64,000 nucleotides of DNA, taken from an uncultured Gammaproteobacteria bacterium. GTDB lineage: Bacteria > Pseudomonadota > Gammaproteobacteria > CAKMZV01. A model generated the notes under the pieces. The model worked only from the letters and a program-made list of their open reading frames with translations, made no database searches and had not been told where the DNA came from. Positions 13,404-22,542 of this stretch are shown here, in pieces. The stretch spans positions 1 through 64,000 of the forward strand of contig CAKMZV010000003.1 in the NCBI GenBank assembly GCA_929200535.1, written 5' to 3'. A program made the position numbers and the translations under genes. Position 1 is the first letter of the stretch. Each line of letters starts with the position of its first letter.

Positions 13404-13470
13404 ATCAAACATTGTCACGCGAAAGTATTAATATTCCAAAGCATTGGAGAAGAAGCTACGTATAAAACAT

Positions 13471-13509
13471 CCCCCTCTCCTTGAGGGAGAGGGCTGGGGT
13501 GAGGGGGCA
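13471..13509. repeat. Intergenic palindromic repeat of the CCCTCTCC-TTGA-GGGAGAGGG type
   Basis: ccccctctccttgagggagagggctggggtgaggggg has a near-perfect GC-rich stem in an AT-rich context. Confidence 0.6.
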
Positions 13510-13557
13510 GAACCAATGCCAAAAAAATAATTAAGGTATTGTAGAATTTATAAAAAT

Positions 13558-14202
13558 ATGATTATGTCTATTGAAAATACACGTACACAATATACTTTTT
13601 CAACGCTTGATGAGAGTGATTTAAGCCCTGCTCCGCATAAGCAGTTAGAGGATTGGTTAAAGCAGGCGGAGAAAGAAAATATTCGAGATTATAATACCTG
13701 TTGTATTGCTACAGCCAGTAAATCTGGAGAGGTGAGTGTGCGGAATGTGTTATTGCGTCAATTGACTGCCGAGGGATTGGTTTTTTATACCAATAGAAAT
13801 AGCGAGAAGGCTCAACAAATTTTTGAAAATCCACAAGGGGAAATATTGTTTTTTTGGCGTGAGCTTAATCGCCAAGTACGAGCTCGAGGAAAGATTGTTG
13901 AGGTGGATCGAAATTTGGTTAATACTTATTTTCAAAGTCGCCCTATTGAGAATCAACAAGCCACTGCGGCATCCGAACAAAGCCAACCGATAGAAAGCCG
14001 CGCCTTATTGGAGCAGCAATTTGAAAAATTTGCACGGCAGTATTGTGAACACGTACCTACGCCAAATAAATGGACAGGATTTCAGCTGCAACCAACTTAT
14101 TGGGAGTTTTGGCAAGGAAGAGCGAATCGCTTGCATGATCGTTTGTGTTATCTTTGGTGTGAAAATAATCTATCTTGGGAGATACAGCGGTTACAGCCGT
14201 AA
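13558..14202 (+). CDS. pdxH: Pyridoxamine 5'-phosphate oxidase
   Basis: PdxH-like sequence: SVRNVLLRQLTAEGLVFYTNRNSEKAQQI, RVRARGKI-type segment, C-terminal EFWQGRANRLHDR. Confidence 0.93.
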   Translation: MIMSIENTRTQYTFSTLDESDLSPAPHKQLEDWLKQAEKENIRDYNTCCIATASKSGEVSVRNVLLRQLTAEGLVFYTNRNSEKAQQIFENPQGEILFFWRELNRQVRARGKIVEVDRNLVNTYFQSRPIENQQATAASEQSQPIESRALLEQQFEKFARQYCEHVPTPNKWTGFQLQPTYWEFWQGRANRLHDRLCYLWCENNLSWEIQRLQP

Positions 14203-14218
14203 TATTATAGCCACTCCA

Positions 14219-14317
14219 CCTTTGGGTCATTGCGAAGGAATGCTTTTCAACGACTGTGGCAATCTGTTCAGACAAACACAGAGACTTCTTTGTGTCTCAG
14301 AAGCGTGGGAATGAGAA
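14219..14317. repeat. MITE-like/intergenic repeat candidate
   Basis: tttgggtcattgcgaaggaatgc...gtggcaatctgttcagacaaacacagagacttctttgtgtctcagaagcgtgggaatga: short terminal inverted TCATT/AATGA and an internal CTTCT/AGAAG hairpin. Resembles the widespread TCATTGCGA..GTGGCAATC repeat type. Confidence 0.4.
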
Positions 14318-14328
14318 GTATAGTATTG

Positions 14329-14706
14329 TTATTTTTTCGTAGAGAAATAAGAGGCAACAATTCCGAGCAAAGGAACTAAGGCTATGCTTGCTCCAATCCA
14401 ATGATTTGACGTGATAGCAATTGCTCCACCGATAATAATGGCAAGCAACACAATAATAAATCCGTATTTTTGAGCCCGTTGAGATAACTCTCTGTGATAT
14501 TTTGCGTTATTGCTTTCAATTTCTCTTCGATGGTCTGCTTCTTTTTTAGTTTCATCCCAAAACTGATCAATTAAGTCGGGTCTAAACTGATGCAATTGTT
14601 GCATTTGATGAACTGGAAGAGAGGGAGCGTCAGAGCTGTGCTCTTGGACAGTTAAATGATGATCCTGCCCTTTCTTTTCTATTTTTGCTTGTCGTGTTTT
14701 GCCCAT
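14329..14706 (-). CDS. DUF2335-like small membrane protein
   Basis: LHQFRPDLIDQFWDETKKEADHRREIE followed by two hydrophobic helices, as in the DUF2335 family. Confidence 0.6.
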   Translation of the reverse strand: MGKTRQAKIEKKGQDHHLTVQEHSSDAPSLPVHQMQQLHQFRPDLIDQFWDETKKEADHRREIESNNAKYHRELSQRAQKYGFIIVLLAIIIGGAIAITSNHWIGASIALVPLLGIVASYFSTKK

Positions 14707-14888
14707 TCATTTCTGACTTTGGTTGAGAAGGGAGCTACTACCTTTTGAAAATCGCCATTTAAGCGATTTCTATCCTGTACACGCCTATCACGTGCCAAGG
14801 GAGGGGGCACATCAGATGATGGAAAGATATTAAACAAACTGCCAAACCCAAAGGCGGTTGCTTTTGCAGCATGTGTTCTTGTATTCAT
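14679..14888 (-). CDS. Hypothetical small protein upstream of and overlapping the DUF2335-like gene
   Basis: 69-aa ORF, 28-nt overlap with the downstream ORF. Confidence 0.4.
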   Translation of the reverse strand: MNTRTHAAKATAFGFGSLFNIFPSSDVPPPLARDRRVQDRNRLNGDFQKVVAPFSTKVRNEWAKHDKQK

Positions 14889-14994
14889 ATTTATTTCACG
14901 GATTGATTAAAGTAAACAATAATAAACAATAATGTCAATTTTAACACAACTAAAAAAACAGCATAGATTATTTATAAAATAACAATTGGTTCAA

Positions 14995-16557
14995 CTATTG
15001 ATTTTGTAAAAAATCAAGTAATTTGAGGCGTTGGATTTTTCCTGAGGGTCCCTTGGGAAGTTCTTGAAAGAAGTGGATTTTATCCGGGGTTTTAAATTTC
15101 CCAAGTTCGTTGGTGCAGTAGATGAGAATTTCTTGTTCAGTGAGTTTACTTTGTGGGTCTAAGACAATGCAGGCTTCGATGGTTTGTCCGTAGTTTTGGC
15201 AGGGTTTGGCGAATGCCGCTGCTTCAATAATATCAGTAAATGAGTATAACACTTCATCTATTTCACGGGGAGATATATTTTCACCCCCTTTGATAATAAG
15301 TTCTTTTTTTCTGCCCTTGACGGTGACGTAGCCTTGTGAATCCATTATTCCCAAATCACCACTGAGGAACCAATTTTCAGTTTTAGAGCCATTCTTAATG
15401 ATTAAGAATGATTTCTCAGTTTCTTCAGGATTACGATAGTAGTGCATCATTACATTGTCGCCTTTGATGGTAATTTCACCTTCTTCACCTTGAGGTAACA
15501 CATTGCCATTAGAGTCTCTAATTTGTACTTGATTGCCGAAAGCCAGCCCGACTGTGCCTATTTTGCATTCAGCAGGCGGACGAGGGTTGGATAGAATTTG
15601 TGCTGCTGTTTCGGTAATTCCCATTGTTTCGATAATGGGTATGCCCAGTGCTTGCTCAAATTGTTTGTGTACTTCAGTTGGTAAGGGGGCGGAGGCAGAG
15701 CGGATAAATTTTAAGGCACTTAAATTATTGGCTGAATCAATACCCTGTTTATAAAGTACTTCGTTTAGTAAATACGATGCCATTGTCGGCACAATGCTAC
15801 ACCACGTTGCTTGATAACTTGATAGGTGAGTAAAAAAACGTTGTACGCTAAATTTCTCACTTAGTAGCAAGGTGGAGCCACTTATTAGGCACGCCATCAC
15901 ACTGACGCATTGTGCATTAATATGATACAGAGGAAGTACGCATAAGCCTTTATCTTGTTCATCAAGTTGATGAGCTAATGCAGTATTCATTCCTCCAGCA
16001 AGTAAGTTTTTTTGACTAAGGCAAACACCTTTAGGGTTTCCTGTGGTACCACTGGTGTACATTAACAACGCAAAATTTTGCGTTTCGACAAAGTTTGTAT
16101 CCGTTGCATTTTCTATATTCTCCAATGGGATTTGGTTTAAAGGTGATTGGTCTGATTCTACGATGACTATTGTGCTATCTTGAAATTCTTGTGCAGAGCT
16201 AATAAGTTCTTTACGCTCTTTTTCATCAGTAAAGATAATTTTTGGTTGGCTATGATTGAGTACATATTTTTTAGCACGCATTCCTGATGCCAAATTTAAT
16301 GGCAACACAACTAAGCCATTGTAGTAAGCTGCATAAAGTAATTCAATTGAGGCTTTGCCATTACCAAGGGCAAGGCAAATAATATCTCCTTTAACTAACT
16401 GATGGCTTTTAAACCATCGTCCATAATCGATACATAGTTGATTGAGTTGTTGGTAGGTATAGGATGAGCTATCTTTGGTCAAGCAGCAAGCATTTTTTTG
16501 AGGATTTTTATCTGCCCAAAATTTTATTGTTTGCTGGATCGTTTTACTAACTAACAC
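14995..16557 (-). CDS. sauT: AMP-forming acyl-CoA ligase, putative sulfoacetate-CoA ligase (SauT-like)
   Basis: AMP-binding motif LLMYTSGTTGNPKGVCLS and C-terminal GPSGKIQRLKL. Specificity inferred from neighbours (SauS-like, Xsc). Confidence 0.7.
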   Translation of the reverse strand: MLVSKTIQQTIKFWADKNPQKNACCLTKDSSSYTYQQLNQLCIDYGRWFKSHQLVKGDIICLALGNGKASIELLYAAYYNGLVVLPLNLASGMRAKKYVLNHSQPKIIFTDEKERKELISSAQEFQDSTIVIVESDQSPLNQIPLENIENATDTNFVETQNFALLMYTSGTTGNPKGVCLSQKNLLAGGMNTALAHQLDEQDKGLCVLPLYHINAQCVSVMACLISGSTLLLSEKFSVQRFFTHLSSYQATWCSIVPTMASYLLNEVLYKQGIDSANNLSALKFIRSASAPLPTEVHKQFEQALGIPIIETMGITETAAQILSNPRPPAECKIGTVGLAFGNQVQIRDSNGNVLPQGEEGEITIKGDNVMMHYYRNPEETEKSFLIIKNGSKTENWFLSGDLGIMDSQGYVTVKGRKKELIIKGGENISPREIDEVLYSFTDIIEAAAFAKPCQNYGQTIEACIVLDPQSKLTEQEILIYCTNELGKFKTPDKIHFFQELPKGPSGKIQRLKLLDFLQNQ

Positions 16558-16566
16558 AAAATACGA

Positions 16567-17970
16567 TTATTTTGTTGGTTGAATGGCAAAATATTCAGAG
16601 AATATTTCTTCGACAGTAGGTTCATTGGTGGGAATCTCACGCACAATTTTGGTGCGGTTCATATAATGTTGAACATTAAGATTATCATCAATTGAGTTGC
16701 CACCCCAGCTACCACATCCCATCGATAAGGAGAATGGTAGTCCATTATTAAAAGAACCTCCCGTGGCAAAAGAATGGGCTTGGTTAACGATAACTCGACA
16801 GGTTGGCAGTTTTTGTGCCAGTTGCATTATTTGCTGATCATTTTTTGTGGAGGTATGAATTCCGAGGGAATGCCCTGCCCCTTGAATAAGTAATAATTGC
16901 TCAGTAAAATCCATTGCCTGAGCAAAGTTCTCACTCGTAAATAAACTAAGAATGGGCGCCATCCGCTCTTTACAAAAAGGATTATCTGCTTTTATCTCTC
17001 CACCTCTAACCAGTAACATTGTGGTATTTTCAGGAGCTTGAATATCACATTCCTTAGCAATAACATTGGCAGGTTGGGCGATGAGTTGAGTGTTTAATGA
17101 ACCATCTTTCCAAAAGTGTTGGCGCAATTTTTCAATCTCTTGAGGGTTAAGCAAATATCCCCCTTGTTTTTCTAATTGCTGCAATAGTTGATCGTAAATC
17201 GCAACATCACAGATAATATTATTTTCCGAGGAACAAGAGGTGCCGTTATCAAATGTTTTAGATTGGTAAATTTTTTGGGCGGTTGTTGCAATATCGGCAC
17301 TTTTGTCCACAATGGTGGTTACGTTTCCTGTACCAACTCCAATTGCTGGTGTGCCACTTGAGTATGCCGCACGAACATTATTTTGTGAACCTGTTACAAG
17401 CACAAGATCAACTTTTTTAATTAAATCATTTGTAGCCTCTTTGGTGGGAGGGGAAGGCATTGATTGTACTAAATCGTGTGGGGCTCCAATTTTATCAAAT
17501 TCTTGGTGAATATAGCTGAGCAATTTTTGAAAAACAGCTGCCCCTCTTGGCGAAGGTGCCACGATAATACTATTGCCACATTTTAGGGCGTTGATAATCT
17601 TATTAACGGGAGTAGCAATGGGATTGGTTGATGGCACTAATGCTCCGATAACCCCCAATGGTCGGGCTAATTCAGTAATCCCTAATGCTTTGTTTTCTGC
17701 AATAACTCCGGTGCTTTTAATCTTTTTTAAATCTCGTAATAACCCTAAGGTTTTACGATGATTTTTTTGAATTTTATGCGAAATATCGCCAAGCTTAGTC
17801 TCCGCACATGCTTGCTTGCTAAGTAGCTGATTATTATCAGGTTGCATTACTGCCCAACCAACGGCGTAAGTTAGGTTATCTAATTGTTGTTGGTCGTAGC
17901 TACTGATTTGTTGTTGAGCTTTTCTAGCCCGGCTAATTAACTGGTCAATTTGTTGCGGTATGGAATTCAT
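16567..17970 (-). CDS. sauS: CoA-acylating aldehyde dehydrogenase, putative sulfoacetaldehyde dehydrogenase (SauS-like)
   Basis: Acylating-ALDH catalytic region KTFDNGTSCSSENNIICD. Likely start MNSIPQQID at 17970, with a longer ORF to 18003. Adjacent to the SauT-like ligase. Confidence 0.72.
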   Translation of the reverse strand: MNSIPQQIDQLISRARKAQQQISSYDQQQLDNLTYAVGWAVMQPDNNQLLSKQACAETKLGDISHKIQKNHRKTLGLLRDLKKIKSTGVIAENKALGITELARPLGVIGALVPSTNPIATPVNKIINALKCGNSIIVAPSPRGAAVFQKLLSYIHQEFDKIGAPHDLVQSMPSPPTKEATNDLIKKVDLVLVTGSQNNVRAAYSSGTPAIGVGTGNVTTIVDKSADIATTAQKIYQSKTFDNGTSCSSENNIICDVAIYDQLLQQLEKQGGYLLNPQEIEKLRQHFWKDGSLNTQLIAQPANVIAKECDIQAPENTTMLLVRGGEIKADNPFCKERMAPILSLFTSENFAQAMDFTEQLLLIQGAGHSLGIHTSTKNDQQIMQLAQKLPTCRVIVNQAHSFATGGSFNNGLPFSLSMGCGSWGGNSIDDNLNVQHYMNRTKIVREIPTNEPTVEEIFSEYFAIQPTK

Positions 17971-17990
17971 AGAAAGTGTTCCGATTAAGC

Positions 17991-18027
17991 TTATCGCTCG
18001 CACTCAGCTTTTGGGCGCGAGCGATAA
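17991..18027 (-). promoter_or_regulatory. 11-bp perfect inverted repeat in the leader of the sauS-like gene
   Basis: ttatcgctcgc (17991-18001) and gcgagcgataa (18017-18027). Confidence 0.5.
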
Positions 18028-18031
18028 ATAA

Positions 18032-18061
18032 AGGCTACCTCTATTAAATATGAAGTAGCCT
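18032..18061 (-). terminator. Intercistronic hairpin between tctC and the sauS-like gene (attenuator/partial terminator candidate)
   Basis: aggctac...gtagcct 7-bp stem; on the minus strand it is followed by tttattt. Confidence 0.45.
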
Positions 18062-18075
18062 AAAATGTTTTTAAA

Positions 18076-19044
18076 TTACAGACCTTTTAATAGTTCAGTT
18101 AAGAATACTTGGCGTTTTTTCCACATATCTTTAACTTGATCACGATTAAGAATGCGTATTGGCGAGCCACCATTGTTCATTTGTTTTGTAACTCGCTTGT
18201 TTCCAAACATTTTAGGTACTGCACTCGCAAGACGAGCAATCACTTTTGGAGGAGTTCCTTTACGTACCATCACACCACGAAAGTTAACACTGGAATCATC
18301 CACCGCAAATCCTTGCTCCTTAAATGTAGGTACATCGGGTAGGAATTTTTTATTGCGTTGATTATCAGCAATCCCCAAAATTTTCAAATTATCTCGACTA
18401 CGATAGGCATCTGAAAGATTATTAACACCTGCTTTTACTTGCCCGCCAATAACCGATTTTAATGCAGGGGCTCCACCTTTATGCGGAACGTAGGTAAGTT
18501 TCACATTGGTCTCTTTTTGGATTTGTAAAAAAGCAATATGATGCCCTACAAACAAGCCTGCACCTGAAACAGTTACTGCACCTGGATTCTTTTTAGCATA
18601 GGCTACAAGATCCTTAACTGAGTTAAATGGGCTATCTTTAGCAACCACAAAAACCGCTGGATCCGCTCCCCAGTTTGCAATCGGCTCAAGATTATCGATA
18701 TTGTATTTTGTCTTAAACTTAATTGATTGAGCAATAAAGTGAGGGACGTTGTACGCTGCCATTTCATAACCATTTTTCTTAGCTTTGCTAGCAAAATGAT
18801 TCCAACCAACACGACCACCTGCACCTGGACGATTAAGAATAACAATCGGCTGACCAAGATACTCATCTTTCGCTGCAACCATAGTAACAATTCTTGCTTG
18901 AAAGTCTGTTGCACCACCTGGGCTATACGCGACTGTTAAGCTCACTGGACGATCTGGATATTCCGCAAGCACTGCAGAAGACCACACCATGGATAATACT
19001 GATAAAATACCAGCACTTAATGCCATAAATAATTTTTGTTTCAT
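18076..19044 (-). CDS. tctC: Tripartite tricarboxylate transporter substrate-binding protein
   Basis: Signal peptide MKQKLFMALSAGILSVLSMVWSSAVLA, then YPDRPVSLTVAYSPGGATDFQARI (Bug/TctC family). Confidence 0.9.
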   Translation of the reverse strand: MKQKLFMALSAGILSVLSMVWSSAVLAEYPDRPVSLTVAYSPGGATDFQARIVTMVAAKDEYLGQPIVILNRPGAGGRVGWNHFASKAKKNGYEMAAYNVPHFIAQSIKFKTKYNIDNLEPIANWGADPAVFVVAKDSPFNSVKDLVAYAKKNPGAVTVSGAGLFVGHHIAFLQIQKETNVKLTYVPHKGGAPALKSVIGGQVKAGVNNLSDAYRSRDNLKILGIADNQRNKKFLPDVPTFKEQGFAVDDSSVNFRGVMVRKGTPPKVIARLASAVPKMFGNKRVTKQMNNGGSPIRILNRDQVKDMWKKRQVFLTELLKGL

Positions 19045-19155
19045 AATAACTTCTCCTTAAATAATTAAAAATATTAAAGCCTATACTTGGCTTTAATGTT
19101 TATTCAGTATAAAAAACAATTTAAAAAAATTCTTTTTATACTAAATGCTACCTAC

Positions 19156-19668
19156 TCAAAAAAAACTCCCACGTGGTGTTTGCACGTGTAATAGAACCGT
19201 AAATAATTGATACATTATAAACACAAAGAACAACGAATAAAATAAATCTTTTAATATTTTTTTCCATAGTTCCGCTTTTGTTTGACTTTCTGAAGAAAGT
19301 TTGGAAAAAATTAAGAATGTTTGGTTATAGTAGGTCATTGAGCTAAATACAAATAACCAACTCATCATATAAAAGCCGACCACTTCAGCAAAATAGGTAT
19401 AAATTAAAACGAGGAAAAAGCCTGGTGCAAATCGTTTAATGTCCTCAAGGGATAATACTAATTTTTCAGCGTCAGACTTATTCCGAAAAGTTAGAATAAT
19501 ATCACTACCCAAAGTGATCGCTAACACAATCGCTAATAATTGTGGAAATAAATAGGCAGTTTGTTGAGATTCAACAGAAAAACTTAAATAGCCAACACCT
19601 ATTATTAATGCTAATAATACTAAGCTCTTTATACTATTAGGGACTTCAATGGTATTATTTTTTATCAT
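19156..19668 (-). CDS. tctB: Tripartite tricarboxylate transporter small membrane subunit
   Basis: 170-aa, four-TM protein between tctA and tctC. Likely start MIKNNTIEVPNSIKSLVLL at 19668, with a longer ORF to 19755. Confidence 0.8.
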   Translation of the reverse strand: MIKNNTIEVPNSIKSLVLLALIIGVGYLSFSVESQQTAYLFPQLLAIVLAITLGSDIILTFRNKSDAEKLVLSLEDIKRFAPGFFLVLIYTYFAEVVGFYMMSWLFVFSSMTYYNQTFLIFSKLSSESQTKAELWKKILKDLFYSLFFVFIMYQLFTVLLHVQTPRGSFF

Positions 19669-19782
19669 TTTTATTACTCGTTGGAATTTGTGGCGAGGCA
19701 CTCTGATGAAATATAGCCTCCCTACACGAAGAAGGGCAACAAAGCCACAGAGCAAAAGTAGAGTATTTTAAGGTCTGCCTCT

Positions 19783-21264
19783 TCATTTCTGACGGTTATA
19801 GCTCCATAAACTATAAAGGATTGAAGAAACACAAAGCCCTATCAAGGTTAAATTTAGTGTTCCTGTCAAGAAATATCCAAATTCATTGCCTGCCGCTTTA
19901 GCAATGATAGTTCCTTGCACAAAATTTGTTTCGGCAATGGGTCCTAAGACCAACCCTAACACTAAAGGCGCGCTGCGTAAACCAAAGCCTTCTAAGACAA
20001 ACATGGCTAAACCAAGACTTAACATCACTAACACATCTGAGTATGAATGTTGTACGCTGTATGTGCCAAAAATAGCCAATACCATAATCATCGGAGCTAA
20101 ATAACTCTTAGGCACTTTTAACACTTTAACAGCAACGCCACTCAATAAAATCCCCAGACCTGCCATTAGGATTTGCCCAACAAGCATCGAATCAATAAAC
20201 GTCCATGATACTTCTGGATAGTCTCTAAAAAGATTAGGACCTGGGAAAATCCCATGAATTAATAAGCCTCCAAGTAATACGGCTGCAGTTGGACTGCCTG
20301 GCACGCTGAGAGTTAATAAGGGCACTAATGAAGGACCAACCATCGCATTATTGGCAGATTCGGCAGCAATAACGCCATCGGGTTCACCCTTACCAAAATT
20401 CTTGGGATTTTTGCTAATTTTGCGTACTTGATCCCAAGAGACTAAGCCAGCAATTTGCCCACCAGCCCCAGGAATTAAACCAATAACCGTACCAATCGCA
20501 CTACCAACTCCCATCGCCTTATAACGAGATAAGCAATATTTTGCTGATTGAAAAATAGATTGTTTTTCCGTCTCGTACATTGCCGTACTTTTTGCCTTAA
20601 TATTCTCAGCATACATTGAAAGAATTTGCGGAATAGCAAATAAGCCAATAAGTGCTGGAATAATATGAATGCCTCCCTGCAAATGCTCACTCACGACAAA
20701 GCGTTCTACCCCTTGTACATCATCATAGCCAATGGTTGATAACCATAACCCTAAAGCACCGGATGCTAAACCTTTCGTCATTGAAGAGGAATCTAAAGTC
20801 GCAATCACAGTCACCCCAAGAATGGCTACCCAGAATAAGTGGCTGGGTCCAAATCCTAAGGCAAAATCAGCCAATATTGGAGAAAAGAAGATAAGCACAA
20901 AAACTCCGATGATCCCACCAACGGCAGAGCTTAAAAAACAAAAATGCAAGGCTTTTGTCGCTTGATTATTTTTTGCCATTACATGCCCATCCAAAGTGGT
21001 GGCAATATTAGCTGGAGCTCCCGGAATTTTTAATAAAATAGCACTCACTGCACCTCCTGCCACAGTTGAGGTATAAGCGGCTCCAAGTAAAATCAAACCA
21101 CTGGTTGAGTCCATATGAAAGGTAAATGGGATGAGCAAAGCGACAGTCATCGTCGGGCTCAGACCCGGTGTTGCTCCAAGCAATAATCCTGCCACGGTAC
21201 CAAAAACTAATATCGCAAAATTAAAGGGCTCAAATACGTTTGAAAAGTATTGTAGAAATTCCAT
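19783..21264 (-). CDS. tctA: Tripartite tricarboxylate transporter large membrane subunit
   Basis: GLLLGATPGLSPTMTVALLIPFTFHMDSTSGLILLGAAYT, and GLIPGAGGQIAGLVSWDQ. Confidence 0.93.
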   Translation of the reverse strand: MEFLQYFSNVFEPFNFAILVFGTVAGLLLGATPGLSPTMTVALLIPFTFHMDSTSGLILLGAAYTSTVAGGAVSAILLKIPGAPANIATTLDGHVMAKNNQATKALHFCFLSSAVGGIIGVFVLIFFSPILADFALGFGPSHLFWVAILGVTVIATLDSSSMTKGLASGALGLWLSTIGYDDVQGVERFVVSEHLQGGIHIIPALIGLFAIPQILSMYAENIKAKSTAMYETEKQSIFQSAKYCLSRYKAMGVGSAIGTVIGLIPGAGGQIAGLVSWDQVRKISKNPKNFGKGEPDGVIAAESANNAMVGPSLVPLLTLSVPGSPTAAVLLGGLLIHGIFPGPNLFRDYPEVSWTFIDSMLVGQILMAGLGILLSGVAVKVLKVPKSYLAPMIMVLAIFGTYSVQHSYSDVLVMLSLGLAMFVLEGFGLRSAPLVLGLVLGPIAETNFVQGTIIAKAAGNEFGYFLTGTLNLTLIGLCVSSILYSLWSYNRQK

Positions 21265-21282
21265 TATATTTATATTTGATTA

Positions 21283-21443
21283 TGATACCTTTGCATAAAA
21301 GTATGGCAAAAGAAAAAAGATAAAAAATCGTTCTGATTGAGGCGTGGAACGCAGCTAATACGTCCGTATTCGCAAGTTTCACAACGACAATCAGGGCGAT
21401 TTTTTACTTTTTTACTTGTCATATCTTTTATGCAAAGGTATCA
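21283..21443. mobile_element. 161-bp near-perfect foldback (palindromic MITE-like) element
   Basis: Left end tgatacctttgcataaaag...aaaaaatcgttctgattg; right end caatcagggcgatttttta...cttttatgcaaaggtatca. Centre aatacg-tc-cgtatt. Confidence 0.75.
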
Positions 21444-22213
21444 CTATGTATATCAGCAATGGTCTGTGCTGAGCTCTGCAGAAAAGACACGTGTTGTATC
21501 AATTTCTGCGTTGAAATACGGCTACATGGTGCCTGCACGGATAAAGTCGCAAATATCCGTTGTAAGCTATCTTTAATCGGCACTGCAATCGCAACCATAC
21601 CTTCAATATGTTCTTCTGCATTCAACGCATAACCTATTTTGCGAGATTGTTTAATTTCAGCATCTAATAGTTTAGGTTCGCAAATTGTATGCTTAGTATA
21701 TGATTTCAAAGGGGTGTTGAGGTGATAGTATGTCTGTCTCTGCTTTTTACGCATCATTGATAAAAATAATTTACCACTGGCACTACAATGTAGCGGTAAT
21801 CGAGAACCTACGCCAAGGTTAATGCAATGATGCCATTTAGTCTCGATACGCTCGATATATTTAACATAGCAACCATCTAATACCGTGATATTGGTTGTTT
21901 CTCCTGTTTCATCCACCACTTTTTGTATTACCTCGCGCATTGTTGGGAGTACGGTTGCACTTGCTAAGGTTTTATATGCCATATCGACAAATCGCCTGCC
22001 CATAATGAATTTACCGCTAACCTTGTCTTGATACACTAACCCCATCTCACAAAGCAAACGTAAAAATCGGTTTAATGTGGTGCTGGGTAAATTTGATTGG
22101 TGTTTTAAATCAGAGATACTCAACGCATAATCAGCTGAACTAATCATACCAAGCAAGTCAAAAGCTCTATGTAAAGGTGCAGAACTGTTTTGAGAAATTT
22201 TACCCACCATCAC
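21428..22213 (-). CDS. IclR-family transcriptional regulator (SauR-like by context)
   Basis: SSAPLHRAFDLLGMISSADYALSISDLKHQSNLPSTTLNRFLRLLCEMGLV wHTH, with IclR effector domain. Divergent from xsc. Last codons and stop lie in the foldback element. Confidence 0.88.
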   Translation of the reverse strand: MMVGKISQNSSAPLHRAFDLLGMISSADYALSISDLKHQSNLPSTTLNRFLRLLCEMGLVYQDKVSGKFIMGRRFVDMAYKTLASATVLPTMREVIQKVVDETGETTNITVLDGCYVKYIERIETKWHHCINLGVGSRLPLHCSASGKLFLSMMRKKQRQTYYHLNTPLKSYTKHTICEPKLLDAEIKQSRKIGYALNAEEHIEGMVAIAVPIKDSLQRIFATLSVQAPCSRISTQKLIQHVSFLQSSAQTIADIHSDTFA

Positions 22214-22342
22214 TCATTTAAATAATTTTTTATACGGTTATACTATTCTAAAGCAAAATATTAACAATTTGGGCATTTTTTTTAATAATTCAGCCCACTT
22301 TTTAGCCTCAGCGCTTTTTTACAATAAAAAATTAATAAATTA

Positions 22343-22437
22343 AGCCTTATAATTTATACAAGGCTAAGGTGAAAGTCAATAATTTCTTCAAAACCTATTT
22401 TGAATTCCAAATAAATTTGAAGATGAAAATCTTCATC
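22343..22437. promoter_or_regulatory. Candidate operator region of the divergent regulator/xsc promoter
   Basis: Dyads: agcctt...aaggct (22343-22365), ttgaattccaa around 22400-22410, gaagat-gaaa-atcttc (22419-22434) overlapping gatgaa-aatc-ttcatc (22422-22437). Confidence 0.35.
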
Positions 22438-22542
22438 ATTTATTCTCTTTTTAGTTTTAGCCTCTATGAACTTAATCCGCAGAATTTTAAGAACTTATCT
22501 TGTTCTTCTTTTTTAATCAATATTTTATGGAGTGTATAAAAA

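Noticed and set aside
14679-14706. Small ORF plus DUF2335-like gene considered as a toxin-antitoxin pair
   Set aside because: The overlap is suggestive, but neither product shows recognisable toxin or antitoxin features.
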